Shown here: positions 7,584-16,425 of the stretch, piece after piece
How the letters are laid out: every line of letters begins with the position of its first letter
How positions within the stretch are numbered: the first letter of the stretch is position 1
NCBI RefSeq assembly: GCF_037975235.1
Contig: NZ_CP150241.1
Location: forward strand, 2,356,001 to 2,420,000
Source of the DNA: Paenibacillus sp. FSL R5-0341
Lineage (GTDB): Bacteria; Bacillota; Bacilli; Paenibacillales; Paenibacillaceae
Reading direction: 5' to 3'
DNA length: 64,000 nucleotides
Translations under genes and position numbers: made by a program
The notes under the pieces: generated by a model
Databases searched by the model: none
What the model saw: only the letters and a program-made list of their open reading frames with translations
Told to the model about the DNA's origin: nothing

Positions 7584-7745
7584 ATGAAAGAGCTTCAGAA
7601 TACTTCGAACAACACAGTAAAACAAGTATGGGAGTACCCTCGGATGGAAGTGCTGGATATCAGTGACACCATGAACGGTGGACAGGGGATTTGGCAATAT
7701 GTTTGGGACGGAGAATTCTGGAAGCTTGAACTTATGGTCAGTTAA
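7584..7745 (+). CDS. Orphan RiPP-like precursor peptide, lasso-type leader
   Basis: This 53-residue ORF starts at ATG 7584, where GAGAGG and GGTGGG lie upstream; the in-frame TTG at 7554 lacks a ribosome site. Residues 16-30 (WEYPRMEVLDISDTM) match the leader pattern of paeninodin-family lasso precursors: aromatic-x-x-Pro, then EVLD, then Thr at the penultimate leader position. The tail after T29-M30 is 23 residues (NGGQGIWQYVWDG...), the same length as the paeninodin core. It has no Asp/Glu at ring positions 7-9, so a classical macrolactam would not form. No maturation enzyme or transporter gene is nearby. The leader resemblance is seen; peptide function and maturation are inference. Confidence 0.65.
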   Translation: MKELQNTSNNTVKQVWEYPRMEVLDISDTMNGGQGIWQYVWDGEFWKLELMVS

Positions 7746-7806
7746 TTAAAGAGGCTAAAGAGGAATGTTTGATCCATAAAAATAAATGGTGAGGTGTAGT
7801 GAGAAA

Positions 7807-9000
7807 ATGCATAAAAGTATCAAACGGATAATTCGACTAAGTACACTATCTTTATGTTTCATTTTGTTTGGAATCATGTATTCCGGAGTTTCTTATGCAG
7901 CCGATCCGTCTAGCCAGGCAAGTGTATCAGGAAAAGTGATTGATCGTCAGGGATTACCTGTCAAGGACGCTACTGTCAAGTATTGGCTTAATTATCGTGG
8001 GGATACGTCAGAGAAAAGCGTGAAGACGGATGGGAATGGACTGTATCGTATTATAGAGTCCGTTGAAGACTATACGGACATTACTTTTGTAGTTGAAGCA
8101 GAGGGTTATGTGACTTACAGACACTATAGCTCCTACGGATTGTCTGGTGGAGAACAAATACAGCTAAATTTTTATATTTATGAACCCTCCACGATTGTGG
8201 GAACTGTCAAAGATCAGGCAGGCAGACCTGTTCCGGATGCGCGCATAAAAGTAACAAGTGTCTTTGATCGTATAGTGAAAACTGATCAGCAAGGTCGATA
8301 CGCGGTTACAGGAATTGATTACGCCTATAATCCGAACACTGCAATATGGGTAGATGCCGATGATTATATGTTATATGAACAGGATCGCTTGGGTGTCCGT
8401 GAGGGGGGAACCTTAAGATTGGATGTTGTTTTGACTGAAGCAGCACACGTACGAGGAAAGGTTGTTGATGAAGCGGGTAATCCGATAAGTGGGGCTAAAG
8501 TTAATGCCGGAGGTTCGGCAACAACAGATGCTAAAGGCAATTATTTTATTAAGCGCGTGCCAACAGGAATCAGAACAATAACGGGAGAGGCAACCGGATA
8601 CTTAAAATCGAGCCAAAGTGTTACCCTCGTACAAGGAGATCATAATACGTTTAATATCGTACTTAAGAAAGATGCGGACATTACGCCGCCTGTAACCAAA
8701 TACAGATTAGTTCCTATAACAGATACAGTTAATGGGAAGCTATACATCAAAGGATTTACATTCAGACTACAGGCAACAGACGAAGTCAAAGGTTCGGGCG
8801 TAAAAACAACGCAATATCGAATCAATGGGGGAGAATGGAAGAACTATGAAGGACCCGTCAAGTTTTATGCCCCTGATGTCAAGGTGGTAGAGTACTATAG
8901 TACAGATGTTGCAGGTAACCAGGAGAAGTACAACAAAATGGATTTTGTTAATGGCACATTTGAAGGGAATGGCACGTTTGAAGGGGAGAGTTACGATTGA
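7807..9000 (+). CDS. Secreted protein with carboxypeptidase-regulatory-like repeats
   Basis: This 397-residue protein has a clear signal peptide (cleavage near YAADPSS). Three beta-sandwich modules of the carboxypeptidase-regulatory/CNA-B type follow: SGKVIDRQGLPVKDATVKY, GTVKDQAGRPVPDARIKV and RGKVVDEAGNPISGAKV. The C-terminal module (YRINGGEWKNYEGP, STDVAGNQE) resembles Ig-like OmpL47-type domains of extracellular enzymes. There is no LPxTG anchor; it ends in a tandem NGTFEG repeat and an acidic tail. ATG 7807 is 10 bases after GAGGTG; the ATG at 7786 lies before that ribosome site. It lies 61 bases after the RiPP-like ORF and may share its transcript. No catalytic domain is visible; an adhesion or scaffold role is only a guess. 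Confidence 0.85.
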   Translation: MHKSIKRIIRLSTLSLCFILFGIMYSGVSYAADPSSQASVSGKVIDRQGLPVKDATVKYWLNYRGDTSEKSVKTDGNGLYRIIESVEDYTDITFVVEAEGYVTYRHYSSYGLSGGEQIQLNFYIYEPSTIVGTVKDQAGRPVPDARIKVTSVFDRIVKTDQQGRYAVTGIDYAYNPNTAIWVDADDYMLYEQDRLGVREGGTLRLDVVLTEAAHVRGKVVDEAGNPISGAKVNAGGSATTDAKGNYFIKRVPTGIRTITGEATGYLKSSQSVTLVQGDHNTFNIVLKKDADITPPVTKYRLVPITDTVNGKLYIKGFTFRLQATDEVKGSGVKTTQYRINGGEWKNYEGPVKFYAPDVKVVEYYSTDVAGNQEKYNKMDFVNGTFEGNGTFEGESYD

Positions 9001-9040
9001 TTACTCGTTGATATGATATGTGAATGTATAACATGAGAAT

Positions 9041-9100
9041 AAAAGACGGCTCTGACTTGATGATCCCTCGTGGTGAATCAAGATTCAACAGTCGTCTTTT
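9041..9100 (+). terminator. Intrinsic terminator, long stem
   Basis: AAAAGACGGCTCTGACTTGAT pairs imperfectly with ATCAAGATTCAACAGTCGTCTTTT (9041-9061 with 9077-9100). It is probably bidirectional because both flanks are A/T-rich. Confidence 0.75.
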
Positions 9101-9228
9101 CTGTTACTAATGACCTTACGGTAATGACCTCTGCCGCTCCTTTGAATCTCATGAACAGAAGGGTGTATAATCAAGAATGTAATCTAACGTTCTAATCTTT
9201 TGATTTGCCATAAACGAATTGTTCCAGA

Positions 9229-9247
9229 CCGTAAGCCATCTTTACGG
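9229..9247 (+). promoter_or_regulatory. Hairpin in the nitroreductase leader
   Basis: CCGTAA (9229-9234) pairs with TTACGG (9242-9247) about 35 bases before the ATG. Function unknown. Confidence 0.3.
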
Positions 9248-9283
9248 GTACAGATCATAATTATAGTCAGGGAGGCACGGCCG

Positions 9284-9835
9284 ATGAGTAAAGCTACGAA
9301 AACAACAAATGAAGTCAGGAATGCGATTCAAAACCGTCGTACGGTGAAAAAGTTTAAGAAAGAAGCTGTCCCTACACAGCAAATCATAGAGTTGCTGGAT
9401 ACGGCAGTTTGGGCTCCTAATCATAAATTGCGTGAACCTTGGAGATTTTTGTTGTTTACCGGAAATGGGCGCAAAAAGCTGGCTGAGGCCATTGATGCAG
9501 AAATGGGAGAAGACAACAAATTCTCAGCCAATATTACGCAAGTCCCTGCCGTTATGCTTGTTGTTCTGGAGGAAGATCCAAGACAGAATATTTGGGACGA
9601 AGACTTTGCTGCGGTAAGTGCACTAGTGCAGAACTTTATGCTTGCAGCCTGGAGTGAAGACATTGGTACGTTCTGGGTGACCAAGCCATTCCTGTACGCT
9701 CCCAAATTCCGCAAACCTCTTGGCATAGAGGCGGGTGAGAAGATTATAGGTATGATCTATATGGGATATCCTGATGTTATTCCTTCTGCCAAAGAACGCA
9801 CACCAGCCAAGGACAAAGTGACTCTTTTTGAATAA
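9284..9835 (+). CDS. Nitroreductase family protein (flavin-dependent)
   Basis: This 183-residue protein belongs to the small NfsB/YdjA-like nitroreductases, which use FMN and NAD(P)H to reduce nitro groups, quinones or other acceptors. Seen are the N-terminal FMN-binding NRRTVKKF arginines, AVWAPNHKLREPWRF, a mid-domain ALVQNFMLAAWSEDIGTFW and the C-terminal GMIYMGYPD. The reading frame extends upstream to 9200, but ATG 9284 sits eight bases after GGGAGG and matches family length. It is a monocistronic unit between two terminators in the accessory islet. Substrate unknown. Confidence 0.92.
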   Translation: MSKATKTTNEVRNAIQNRRTVKKFKKEAVPTQQIIELLDTAVWAPNHKLREPWRFLLFTGNGRKKLAEAIDAEMGEDNKFSANITQVPAVMLVVLEEDPRQNIWDEDFAAVSALVQNFMLAAWSEDIGTFWVTKPFLYAPKFRKPLGIEAGEKIIGMIYMGYPDVIPSAKERTPAKDKVTLFE

Positions 9836-9889
9836 TGAACTATTGTAATACGTAAGCTACAGCCAAGTCCCTATCAGTTCTAGAAAATT

Positions 9890-9938
9890 AACGTACAAGT
9901 CCCTTTCTTCATGAAAAAATAGGGCTTGTACGTTTTTT
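9890..9938. terminator. Bidirectional intrinsic terminator between nitroreductase and comM
   Basis: AACGTACAAGTCCCT pairs with AGGGCTTGTACGTT, then six T residues on the plus strand. On the minus strand the stem is followed by TTAATTTTC, so it can also end the convergent comM transcript. Confidence 0.85.
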
Positions 9939-9991
9939 GTCATGTTGGTATATCCGCATTGTAGCCCTGCATAAGAAATCCTTCACGCTTC

Positions 9992-11602
9992 TCAAAATAA
10001 ATTAAGATCGAGTTGACGATACTGTATGGCTTCAGCCACATGAGCCGTCATAATTTCACCATCATGGTCCAGATCGGCAATCGTCTGTGCCATCTTGATA
10101 ATGCGATCATGTGCACGCATGCTTAAGTTCAACGTTTGCAGCGTTTGCTCTAACAGTTGCTCTGCTTCTTGGGGGAGATGGATCGTTCGTCGCAAAAGCG
10201 TACCCGAAAGCTGACTATTCCAACGAACCGAACTTTGTGCATAACGTGTAGCCTGAATTTGATGAGCGTGGATCACTTTTGCCTGCATTTCTTCAGAGGA
10301 AGGGGAAGCAGCTGATTTACGCCAATCGCCTGGTGGAGGAACCTCGACCTGAAGATCAATACGATCCAGTAATGGTCCTGAAATTTTGGCTCGGTACGCG
10401 GCGACACGAGCCGGACTGCATATACAGCGCTGCTCCTCCGAATGAGCGGACAAATATCCGCAGGGACAGGGATTCATGGAACATGCGAGCATAAACTGGG
10501 CGGGAAATGTGAATGCTGCACGCGCCCGGCTAATCGTTACTGTGCGATCCTCTAACGGCTGCCTTAGTACCTCCAGCACTTGGCGCTGGAATTCAGGTAA
10601 TTCATCCAGAAACAATATACCCCGGTGGGCTAGGCTCACTTCACCGGGTTTCGGGATACCTCCGCCTCCAATCAGGCCGGAGGTGGATATCGTGTGATGT
10701 GGGGAGCGAAAAGGTCTGTCTGCAATCAGGCCTTGAGGCGTTTCTTTCAACTTGCCTGCGGCACTTAATACTTTGGTGACTTCTAATGCTTCGTCTTCTG
10801 ACAAAGGAGGAAGGATGGAAGGCAACCGTTTGATTAACATCGTTTTGCCCGTGCCTGGCGGTCCAACGAGCAGTATGTTATGCATGCCTGCTGCAGCAAT
10901 CATAAGCGCGCGTTTTACATGATGCTGCCCCAGAACATCGCTATAGTCATCTGCGCATAATGACGTTTGTCTAGGCCTTCTGTCGGCCACCCTTTGAGTC
11001 TCATCTGTTATAGGAGTAGCGAGGTGAGCATAATTTTTTAACACGACCGGTCCTGCATTGGCTTTAATTGGCACTCCAACCGAACTCGCAGATTGATCTA
11101 ATCTTTCCGGTGCGATATCTTGCAAATGGCGAATGCCAAACACTTGAATACCTCGAATCAACGACGCTTCCTCCACGTTATCCAAAGGCAGGAGCACGGA
11201 CGTAAAGCCCTGTCGTTTGGCCAGATCCACCATGGATAAAATGCCGGGCACTGACCTGATCGAACCGTCCAATGCCAGTTCGCCAACCACTAATGTCCGT
11301 TCCTGTGGAGGGAGTACTAGCTGACCGCTTGTCATAAGTAAACCAATAGCTATGGCAAGATCAAAGGAAGATCCTTCCTTGCGCAGATCAGCGGGGGCCA
11401 GATTGATTGTAATCCGCTGTAACGGATACTGATATCCACAGTTTTTAATCGCTGCACGAACACGTTCAACGGCCTCACGAATGGCTGAATCTGGTAACCC
11501 GATGATGGACGTCTGTGGCAGACCATTGGATAAATCGGTTTCCACCTCGATCAGAACGCCATCAATTCCGTACAAACACGCACTGTGCAATTTTCCGTAC
11601 AT
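9992..11602 (-). CDS. comM: YifB/ComM family Mg-chelatase-like AAA+ ATPase
   Basis: This 536-residue protein has an N-terminal Lon-like/ChlI domain (MYGKLHSACLYGIDG, GLPDSAIREAVERVRAAI). An AAA+ core follows with Walker A GPPGTGKTML and Walker B ILFLDELPEF. The Mg_chelatase C-terminal helical domain contains SMRAHDRIIKMAQTIADL. In proteobacteria ComM is a hexameric branch-migration helicase that helps integrate transformed DNA; the role in Firmicutes is less clear. The longer in-frame start at 11644 is rejected because GAGGTG lies nine bases before ATG 11602. It is convergent with the islet and sits near dprA, another transformation gene. Confidence 0.93.
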   Translation of the reverse strand: MYGKLHSACLYGIDGVLIEVETDLSNGLPQTSIIGLPDSAIREAVERVRAAIKNCGYQYPLQRITINLAPADLRKEGSSFDLAIAIGLLMTSGQLVLPPQERTLVVGELALDGSIRSVPGILSMVDLAKRQGFTSVLLPLDNVEEASLIRGIQVFGIRHLQDIAPERLDQSASSVGVPIKANAGPVVLKNYAHLATPITDETQRVADRRPRQTSLCADDYSDVLGQHHVKRALMIAAAGMHNILLVGPPGTGKTMLIKRLPSILPPLSEDEALEVTKVLSAAGKLKETPQGLIADRPFRSPHHTISTSGLIGGGGIPKPGEVSLAHRGILFLDELPEFQRQVLEVLRQPLEDRTVTISRARAAFTFPAQFMLACSMNPCPCGYLSAHSEEQRCICSPARVAAYRAKISGPLLDRIDLQVEVPPPGDWRKSAASPSSEEMQAKVIHAHQIQATRYAQSSVRWNSQLSGTLLRRTIHLPQEAEQLLEQTLQTLNLSMRAHDRIIKMAQTIADLDHDGEIMTAHVAEAIQYRQLDLNLF

Positions 11603-12081
11603 AACAAAGAAACACCTCACTCGATTCTTGACTCCGCATAACACGGGCCAGTCTACGAATTAAGGTGCTTCCTCAGCTTCTACTAAGCATTTTATATAAA
11701 AGGAATCATGGAGTCAACCTGTCATATCATCGCTGTAGTCATCATTCCTGATCCCTGGATTTTGTTTCTGGATAGAAATTTTTAGATATCATTGGTGAAA
11801 ATGCTTTAAGTATGAACTTGCATTATAGTTATCAAATTTGGCCTGAGAAAGGGTGAATCTGTTCGAAAGGCTCTTCTATCATTGTTGTTAAATCCTGAGT
11901 ATGTACTGTGGGTCATCTATCTATATTTATGTTTTACACAATCTAATTTAACATAATTAAATTGAAAGGTAAAATCATTTGTGCTCAATTATTCTGTTTT
12001 TTTTCTAATTTGTGATAAGATAGATTTATAGTTCCTTTGTAATAAGGAATAGAATGCACAATAGGCAGGTGAGAAAGACAT
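11603..12081. other. Non-coding spacer between comM and ohrR
   Basis: About 480 AT-rich bases without a credible gene. It must hold the divergent promoters of comM and ohrR. The clearest element is the palindrome at 11945-11963. Confidence 0.6.
11945..11963. promoter_or_regulatory. Candidate OhrR operator
   Basis: AATTTAA-CATAA-TTAAATT, a perfect 7+7 inverted repeat. The known B. subtilis ohrA operator is also made of AATT-rich inverted repeats, so autoregulation of ohrR from this site is plausible. This is inferred from resemblance and position. Confidence 0.4.
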
Positions 12082-12537
12082 ATGCAGACGGACAGTTTGA
12101 AGTTGGATAACCAATTATGCTTTGCCATATATGCTTGTTCACGTGAGATTACGAAGATGTACCAGCCCTATCTGGAGGTGCTCGGCGTAACGTATTCCCA
12201 GTACTTGGTGTTGATGGTATTGTGGGAACGTGAGGAATGTACGGTTAAGGAGATCGGGGAGGCGCTATATCTCGACTCGGGAACGTTGACACCACTTCTC
12301 AAACGTTTGCAGTCGGCAGGACTTATTAATCGCGAACGCTCGGCTCAGGATGAACGAAAAGTATTAATTACACTAACCGACTCCGGCCGTGAGCTTCGAA
12401 ATAAGGCATTGTCCATACCTGCATCCATTCAGGGAGACGCGTGTTTGAACAGCACGGAGTTTGAAGCTTTGCTGGGTCAGTTCAAAGGATTACTGGAAAA
12501 AGTCCACGAAACCAACATGAACGCAACCAAAAAATAA
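12082..12537 (+). CDS. ohrR: MarR family organic-hydroperoxide sensor OhrR
   Basis: This 151-residue winged-helix repressor matches OhrR closely. The reactive-cysteine box is LDNQLCFAIYACSRE with C13 equivalent to B. subtilis C15. The DNA-binding region is LDSGTLTPLLKRLQ and the wing is RSAQDERKVLITLTDSG. OhrR is inactivated by organic peroxides and normally represses the peroxidase gene ohr. Additional cysteines C19, C53 and C121 are present; C121 is spaced from C13 much like the resolving cysteine of 2-Cys OhrR. ATG 12082 follows AGGCAGGTGAG. No ohr gene occurs in the window. Confidence 0.9.
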   Translation: MQTDSLKLDNQLCFAIYACSREITKMYQPYLEVLGVTYSQYLVLMVLWEREECTVKEIGEALYLDSGTLTPLLKRLQSAGLINRERSAQDERKVLITLTDSGRELRNKALSIPASIQGDACLNSTEFEALLGQFKGLLEKVHETNMNATKK

Positions 12538-12558
12538 AATGTAGCTTTGTATCGAGGA

Positions 12559-12586
12559 AACCTTGGCTTTTAGCTGGGGTTTTTTC
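12559..12586 (+). terminator. Intrinsic terminator after ohrR
   Basis: AACCTTGGC pairs with GCTGGGGTT (three wobble pairs), loop TTTTA, then TTTTTCC. Confidence 0.7.
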
Positions 12587-12780
12587 CATATATACCCAAA
12601 CATTCACAATATGGGATCATACTCATATCAAAATACTGTCTATTAACCATTACTTTTTTAAGGAAAGCGTTTTAAAAACGTGTTACAATGAATTGGGTTT
12701 AAGTGAAAATAGTCAACATTTGTCTTTTGTTAGTCTACCAACCCGCCTTGTTGCAGTCACGTTGATAGGAGGATTCGAGA

Positions 12781-13941
12781 ATGAATATCCATGAATATCA
12801 AGGAAAAGAAGTACTGAAACAGTATGGAGTCACCGTTCCAAACGGAAAGGTTGCTTATACAGTCGATGAAGCGGTTGCGGCCGCAGAGGCATTGGGCAGT
12901 CCGGTGACTGTTGTTAAAGCCCAAATTCACGCAGGTGGCCGGGGTAAAGCCGGCGGTGTAAAAGTGGCGAAGAGCACGGATGAAGTTCGTGCCTATGCTT
13001 CCGAAATTCTGGGTAAAGTATTGGTGACACACCAGACTGGACCAGAAGGTAAAGAAGTAAAACGTCTTTTGATTGAAGAAGGATGCGATATCCGCAAAGA
13101 GTATTATGTGGGTGTTGTTGTGGACCGTGCCACAGGCCGTGTAGTTATGATGGCTTCCGAAGAAGGCGGTACTGAGATTGAAGAAGTAGCTGAAGCTACA
13201 CCTGAGAAAATTTTCAAAGAAATCATTGACCCAGCTATTGGATTGCAAGTGTTCCAGGCGCGTAAACTGGCTTACAGCATCCAGATTCCGAATGAACTGG
13301 TGAACAAAGCCGTTAAGTTCATGCTCGCGTTGTACACAGCTTTTGTCGAAAAAGATTGCTCTATTGCCGAGATCAATCCTCTCGTTGTTACCGGAGATGG
13401 AAACGTTATCGCGCTGGATGCGAAATTAAACTTTGACTCCAACGCCCTGTTCCGTCACAAAGATATTTTGGAACTGCGTGACCTGGATGAAGAGGATGAA
13501 AAAGAAATCGAAGCTTCCAAATACGACCTCAGCTACATAGCACTTGATGGCAACATCGGCTGTATGGTCAATGGTGCGGGACTTGCGATGGCGACGATGG
13601 ACATTATTAAATACTACGGTGGAGACCCCGCCAACTTCCTTGACGTTGGGGGCGGTGCAACAACGGAGAAGGTGACTGAAGCATTTAAGATCATTTTGTC
13701 CGATGCCAAAGTAGCTGGAATCTTTGTTAACATCTTCGGTGGCATCATGCGCTGTGATGTTATCGCCAATGGTGTTGTTGAAGCGGCGAAGCAACTTGGC
13801 CTGACCAAACCGCTGGTTGTTCGTCTTGAAGGAACTAACGTGGAGCTTGGCAAACGTATTCTGGGCGAATCTGGCCTGAATATTGTTCCTGCCGATTCCA
13901 TGGCCGATGGTGCACAGAAAATTGTTGCCCTCGTAAAATAA
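12781..13941 (+). CDS. sucC: Succinyl-CoA synthetase (ADP-forming) beta subunit
   Basis: This 386-residue subunit provides the ATP-grasp nucleotide site of succinate-CoA ligase, the substrate-level phosphorylation step of the TCA cycle. Motifs are [17 protein letters not shown], the ATP-grasp [22 protein letters not shown] with metal ligands, and [18 protein letters not shown] in the C-terminal ligase domain. ATG 12781 follows TAGGAGG. TACAAT (12684-12689) is a possible -10; an imperfect cre-like GGAAAGCGTTTTAA (12662-12675) overlaps the spacer but has two mismatches. sucD follows 63 bases later. Confidence 0.98.
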   Translation: MNIHEYQGKEVLKQYGVTVPNGKVAYTVDEAVAAAEALGSPVTVVKAQIHAGGRGKAGGVKVAKSTDEVRAYASEILGKVLVTHQTGPEGKEVKRLLIEEGCDIRKEYYVGVVVDRATGRVVMMASEEGGTEIEEVAEATPEKIFKEIIDPAIGLQVFQARKLAYSIQIPNELVNKAVKFMLALYTAFVEKDCSIAEINPLVVTGDGNVIALDAKLNFDSNALFRHKDILELRDLDEEDEKEIEASKYDLSYIALDGNIGCMVNGAGLAMATMDIIKYYGGDPANFLDVGGGATTEKVTEAFKIILSDAKVAGIFVNIFGGIMRCDVIANGVVEAAKQLGLTKPLVVRLEGTNVELGKRILGESGLNIVPADSMADGAQKIVALVK

Positions 13942-14004
13942 GTTCATTCCTTAGTACCGGAGCTGTCCGGGAATTGAAAAATAACCGTAAGGATGTGAAG
14001 CAAC

Positions 14005-14934
14005 GTGAGTATTTTGATCGATAAAAATACAAAAGTCATTACGCAAGGCATTACGGGTTCAACGGGAATGTTCCACACGAAGGGCGCATTGGACTACGGA
14101 ACCCAGATGGTAGGCGGAGTTACACCGGGTAAAGGCGGAACGAATGTGGATATCACGCTGGAAGACGGTACAGTAGCCAGTCTGCCGGTGTTCAACACTG
14201 TGCAGGAAGCGAAGGAAGCTACAGGCGCAACAGCGAGCGTCATTTACGTTCCTCCGGCATTTGCGGCAGATTCCATTATGGAAGCTGTTGACGCAGAGCT
14301 GGACCTTGTGATCTGTATTACAGAAGGTATTCCGGTTCTTGACATGATCAAAGTTGACCGCTTCATGGAAGGCAAAAATACCGTCCTGATCGGACCGAAC
14401 TGTCCAGGTGTTATTACACCAGGCGAATGTAAAATCGGTATCATGCCTGGTTATATCCACATGGCAGGACACGTTGGCGTTGTTTCCCGTAGCGGAACAC
14501 TCACGTATGAAGCCGTTCATCAACTGACGACGCGTGGCATTGGACAATCTTCTGCTGTAGGAATCGGGGGAGACCCTGTAAAAGGCTCTGAGTTCATTGA
14601 TATCCTGAAACGGTTCAATGAAGATCCACAGACTCATGCGGTCATCATGATTGGTGAGATTGGTGGTACAGCTGAAGAGGATGCGGCAGATTGGGTACGT
14701 GAAAACATGACCAAACCGGTTGTAGGCTTTATCGGTGGCGTAACAGCGCCTCCAGGCAAACGGATGGGCCATGCTGGCGCTATTATCTCTGGCGGTAAAG
14801 GTACAGCCAAAGAGAAGATTGCGAAGCTGGAATCTTGCGGTATCAAAGTAGCACCAACGCCTGCTGAGATGGGCTCAACTTTGGTGAGTGTACTTGAGGA
14901 ACGCGGTATTTTGAATTTGTGCACGACACATTAA
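14005..14934 (+). CDS. sucD: Succinyl-CoA synthetase alpha subunit
   Basis: This 309-residue subunit binds CoA and carries the phosphohistidine. Seen are the N-terminal Rossmann region [38 protein letters not shown], the central [16 protein letters not shown] and the active-site histidine in [16 protein letters not shown]. Start is GTG 14005 preceded by AAGGATGTG. It forms an operon with sucC, and a terminator at 15014 closes the unit. Confidence 0.98.
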   Translation: MSILIDKNTKVITQGITGSTGMFHTKGALDYGTQMVGGVTPGKGGTNVDITLEDGTVASLPVFNTVQEAKEATGATASVIYVPPAFAADSIMEAVDAELDLVICITEGIPVLDMIKVDRFMEGKNTVLIGPNCPGVITPGECKIGIMPGYIHMAGHVGVVSRSGTLTYEAVHQLTTRGIGQSSAVGIGGDPVKGSEFIDILKRFNEDPQTHAVIMIGEIGGTAEEDAADWVRENMTKPVVGFIGGVTAPPGKRMGHAGAIISGGKGTAKEKIAKLESCGIKVAPTPAEMGSTLVSVLEERGILNLCTTH

Positions 14935-15013
14935 TTCTTTTTCGTTATAATAGAAGAAACGGCTCGGAAATGATTTATTTCTGCAGACCGACTATTATGG
15001 ATACGGAAAAGGT

Positions 15014-15056
15014 AAGCAACCTTTTGTCCTTAAACAGGGCGAAGGGTTGCTTTTTT
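15014..15056 (+). terminator. Intrinsic terminator after sucCD
   Basis: AAGCAACCTTT pairs with AAGGGTTGCTT around a 17-base loop, followed by six T residues and a further T-rich stretch. Confidence 0.85.
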
Positions 15057-15177
15057 GCGTTTTTTTACGGGAAAAGGGAGAGAAGTTACTCCTCATCTGC
15101 GTAAACGCTTGCATTCCGTGATCACATAACACACAATATGAGGGAAGATTCTCTTCCCGCTTCGGGAGGTTTATAGT

Positions 15178-16308
15178 ATGGAAGAACGATGGATCTTGTT
15201 TGGGTTGCATGAGATGGAGGGTATTGGCAAGAAAACAATCTCAAAACTGATGCTGGGACAACATCAATGGTCCGATCTTTTGGATTATGAGGAAGGTGAC
15301 TGGACTCGTGCAGGCTTGCGCAAAGATCAGGCTGCCCGTTTGGCTAGTCAATTTAATATCGACTGGATTGAGCGTAAAAGAGAACGCGTTTACAATCAGG
15401 GGATAGAGGTTATTACTTATCTGGATCAGAATTATCCCATATTAATGAAGGAAACCGTTCAGCCTCCCTGGGTAATGTATGGTCGAGGGGATATAAGTTT
15501 GCTACACAACCCATCCATTGCGATGGTTGGAACTCGTATGCCAACCGTGTATGGCCGCAAAGTTGGTGAGAAGCTGGCAGAACAATTATGCAATGCAGGA
15601 CTAACGATCGTAAGCGGGCTTGCCCGCGGTATTGATAGCGTATGTCATGAGGCCGTATTACGTGCTAAAGGAAAAACGATTGCCGTATTCGGAACCGGGA
15701 TTGATAATATATATCCACCCGAAAATACAAGTCTTGCCGAGCGAATCGCGGAGACGGGGCTGCTTTTGTCGGAATATCCACCAGGTACGAGAGCGCGTCA
15801 AGGATTATTTCCGGAACGGAATCGAATCATTGCCGGTCTGACGTTGGGGACATTAGTCGTTGAGGCTGACATTCGCAGTGGTTCACTCATCACAGCAGAT
15901 GCTGCTCTTGAAGCAGGCCGGGATGTATTTGCAGTTCCTGGACCCATCACATCGCCGAAGAGTCGGGGCGCTCACAATCTAATTCGTCAAGGGGCCAAAT
16001 TGGTCACATGTGCAGCAGATGTTTTGGAAGAGTATCGTTTGGACTTGCCAAATGCAGAACAACTTCCTTACAATAGAGGACGTTCGGCAGAAACACCTGA
16101 GCCTTCCGGGCAAGGGATATTCGCTGAGGTTAAGCTCTCTCCAGATGAACAACGTGTGATTTATCTGTTGGAACAGGAGGAGCAATCGTTGGATCAACTG
16201 GTTGAACAGCTAGGTTGGGATTTTGGACATTTGCATTCAGTTCTGTTATCTTTAATCATAAAAAAGCAGATTAGCCAATTACCAGGCACCAAATATGCGA
16301 GGGTATGA
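15178..16308 (+). CDS. dprA: DNA-processing protein DprA (Smf)
   Basis: This 376-residue protein binds incoming single-stranded DNA and loads RecA during transformation. The N-terminal helix-hairpin-helix/SAM-like region covers about residues 1-75. The extended Rossmann fold follows, with GTRMPTVYGRKVGEKLAEQL, VSGLARGIDSVCHEAVL, FPERNRIIAGLT and GSLITADAALEAGRDVFAVPG. The C-terminal 60 residues form a winged-helix domain (DEQRVIYLLEQEEQSLDQL). ATG 15178 follows GGGAGG. It precedes topA as in B. subtilis. Confidence 0.97.
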   Translation: MEERWILFGLHEMEGIGKKTISKLMLGQHQWSDLLDYEEGDWTRAGLRKDQAARLASQFNIDWIERKRERVYNQGIEVITYLDQNYPILMKETVQPPWVMYGRGDISLLHNPSIAMVGTRMPTVYGRKVGEKLAEQLCNAGLTIVSGLARGIDSVCHEAVLRAKGKTIAVFGTGIDNIYPPENTSLAERIAETGLLLSEYPPGTRARQGLFPERNRIIAGLTLGTLVVEADIRSGSLITADAALEAGRDVFAVPGPITSPKSRGAHNLIRQGAKLVTCAADVLEEYRLDLPNAEQLPYNRGRSAETPEPSGQGIFAEVKLSPDEQRVIYLLEQEEQSLDQLVEQLGWDFGHLHSVLLSLIIKKQISQLPGTKYARV

Positions 16309-16425
16309 CGATGCTACAACCTATGTAGCGTGTGGAAATATATAATTAGCTGAAGTTATTAACCTATGCATAAGCTTACAGAAACAGTTACATGACAGTT
16401 TCATGACTGAGAGGAGGATGAACCT

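Noticed and set aside
12662..12675. cre-like site before sucC
   Set aside because: Two mismatches at conserved positions; too weak to list as a feature.
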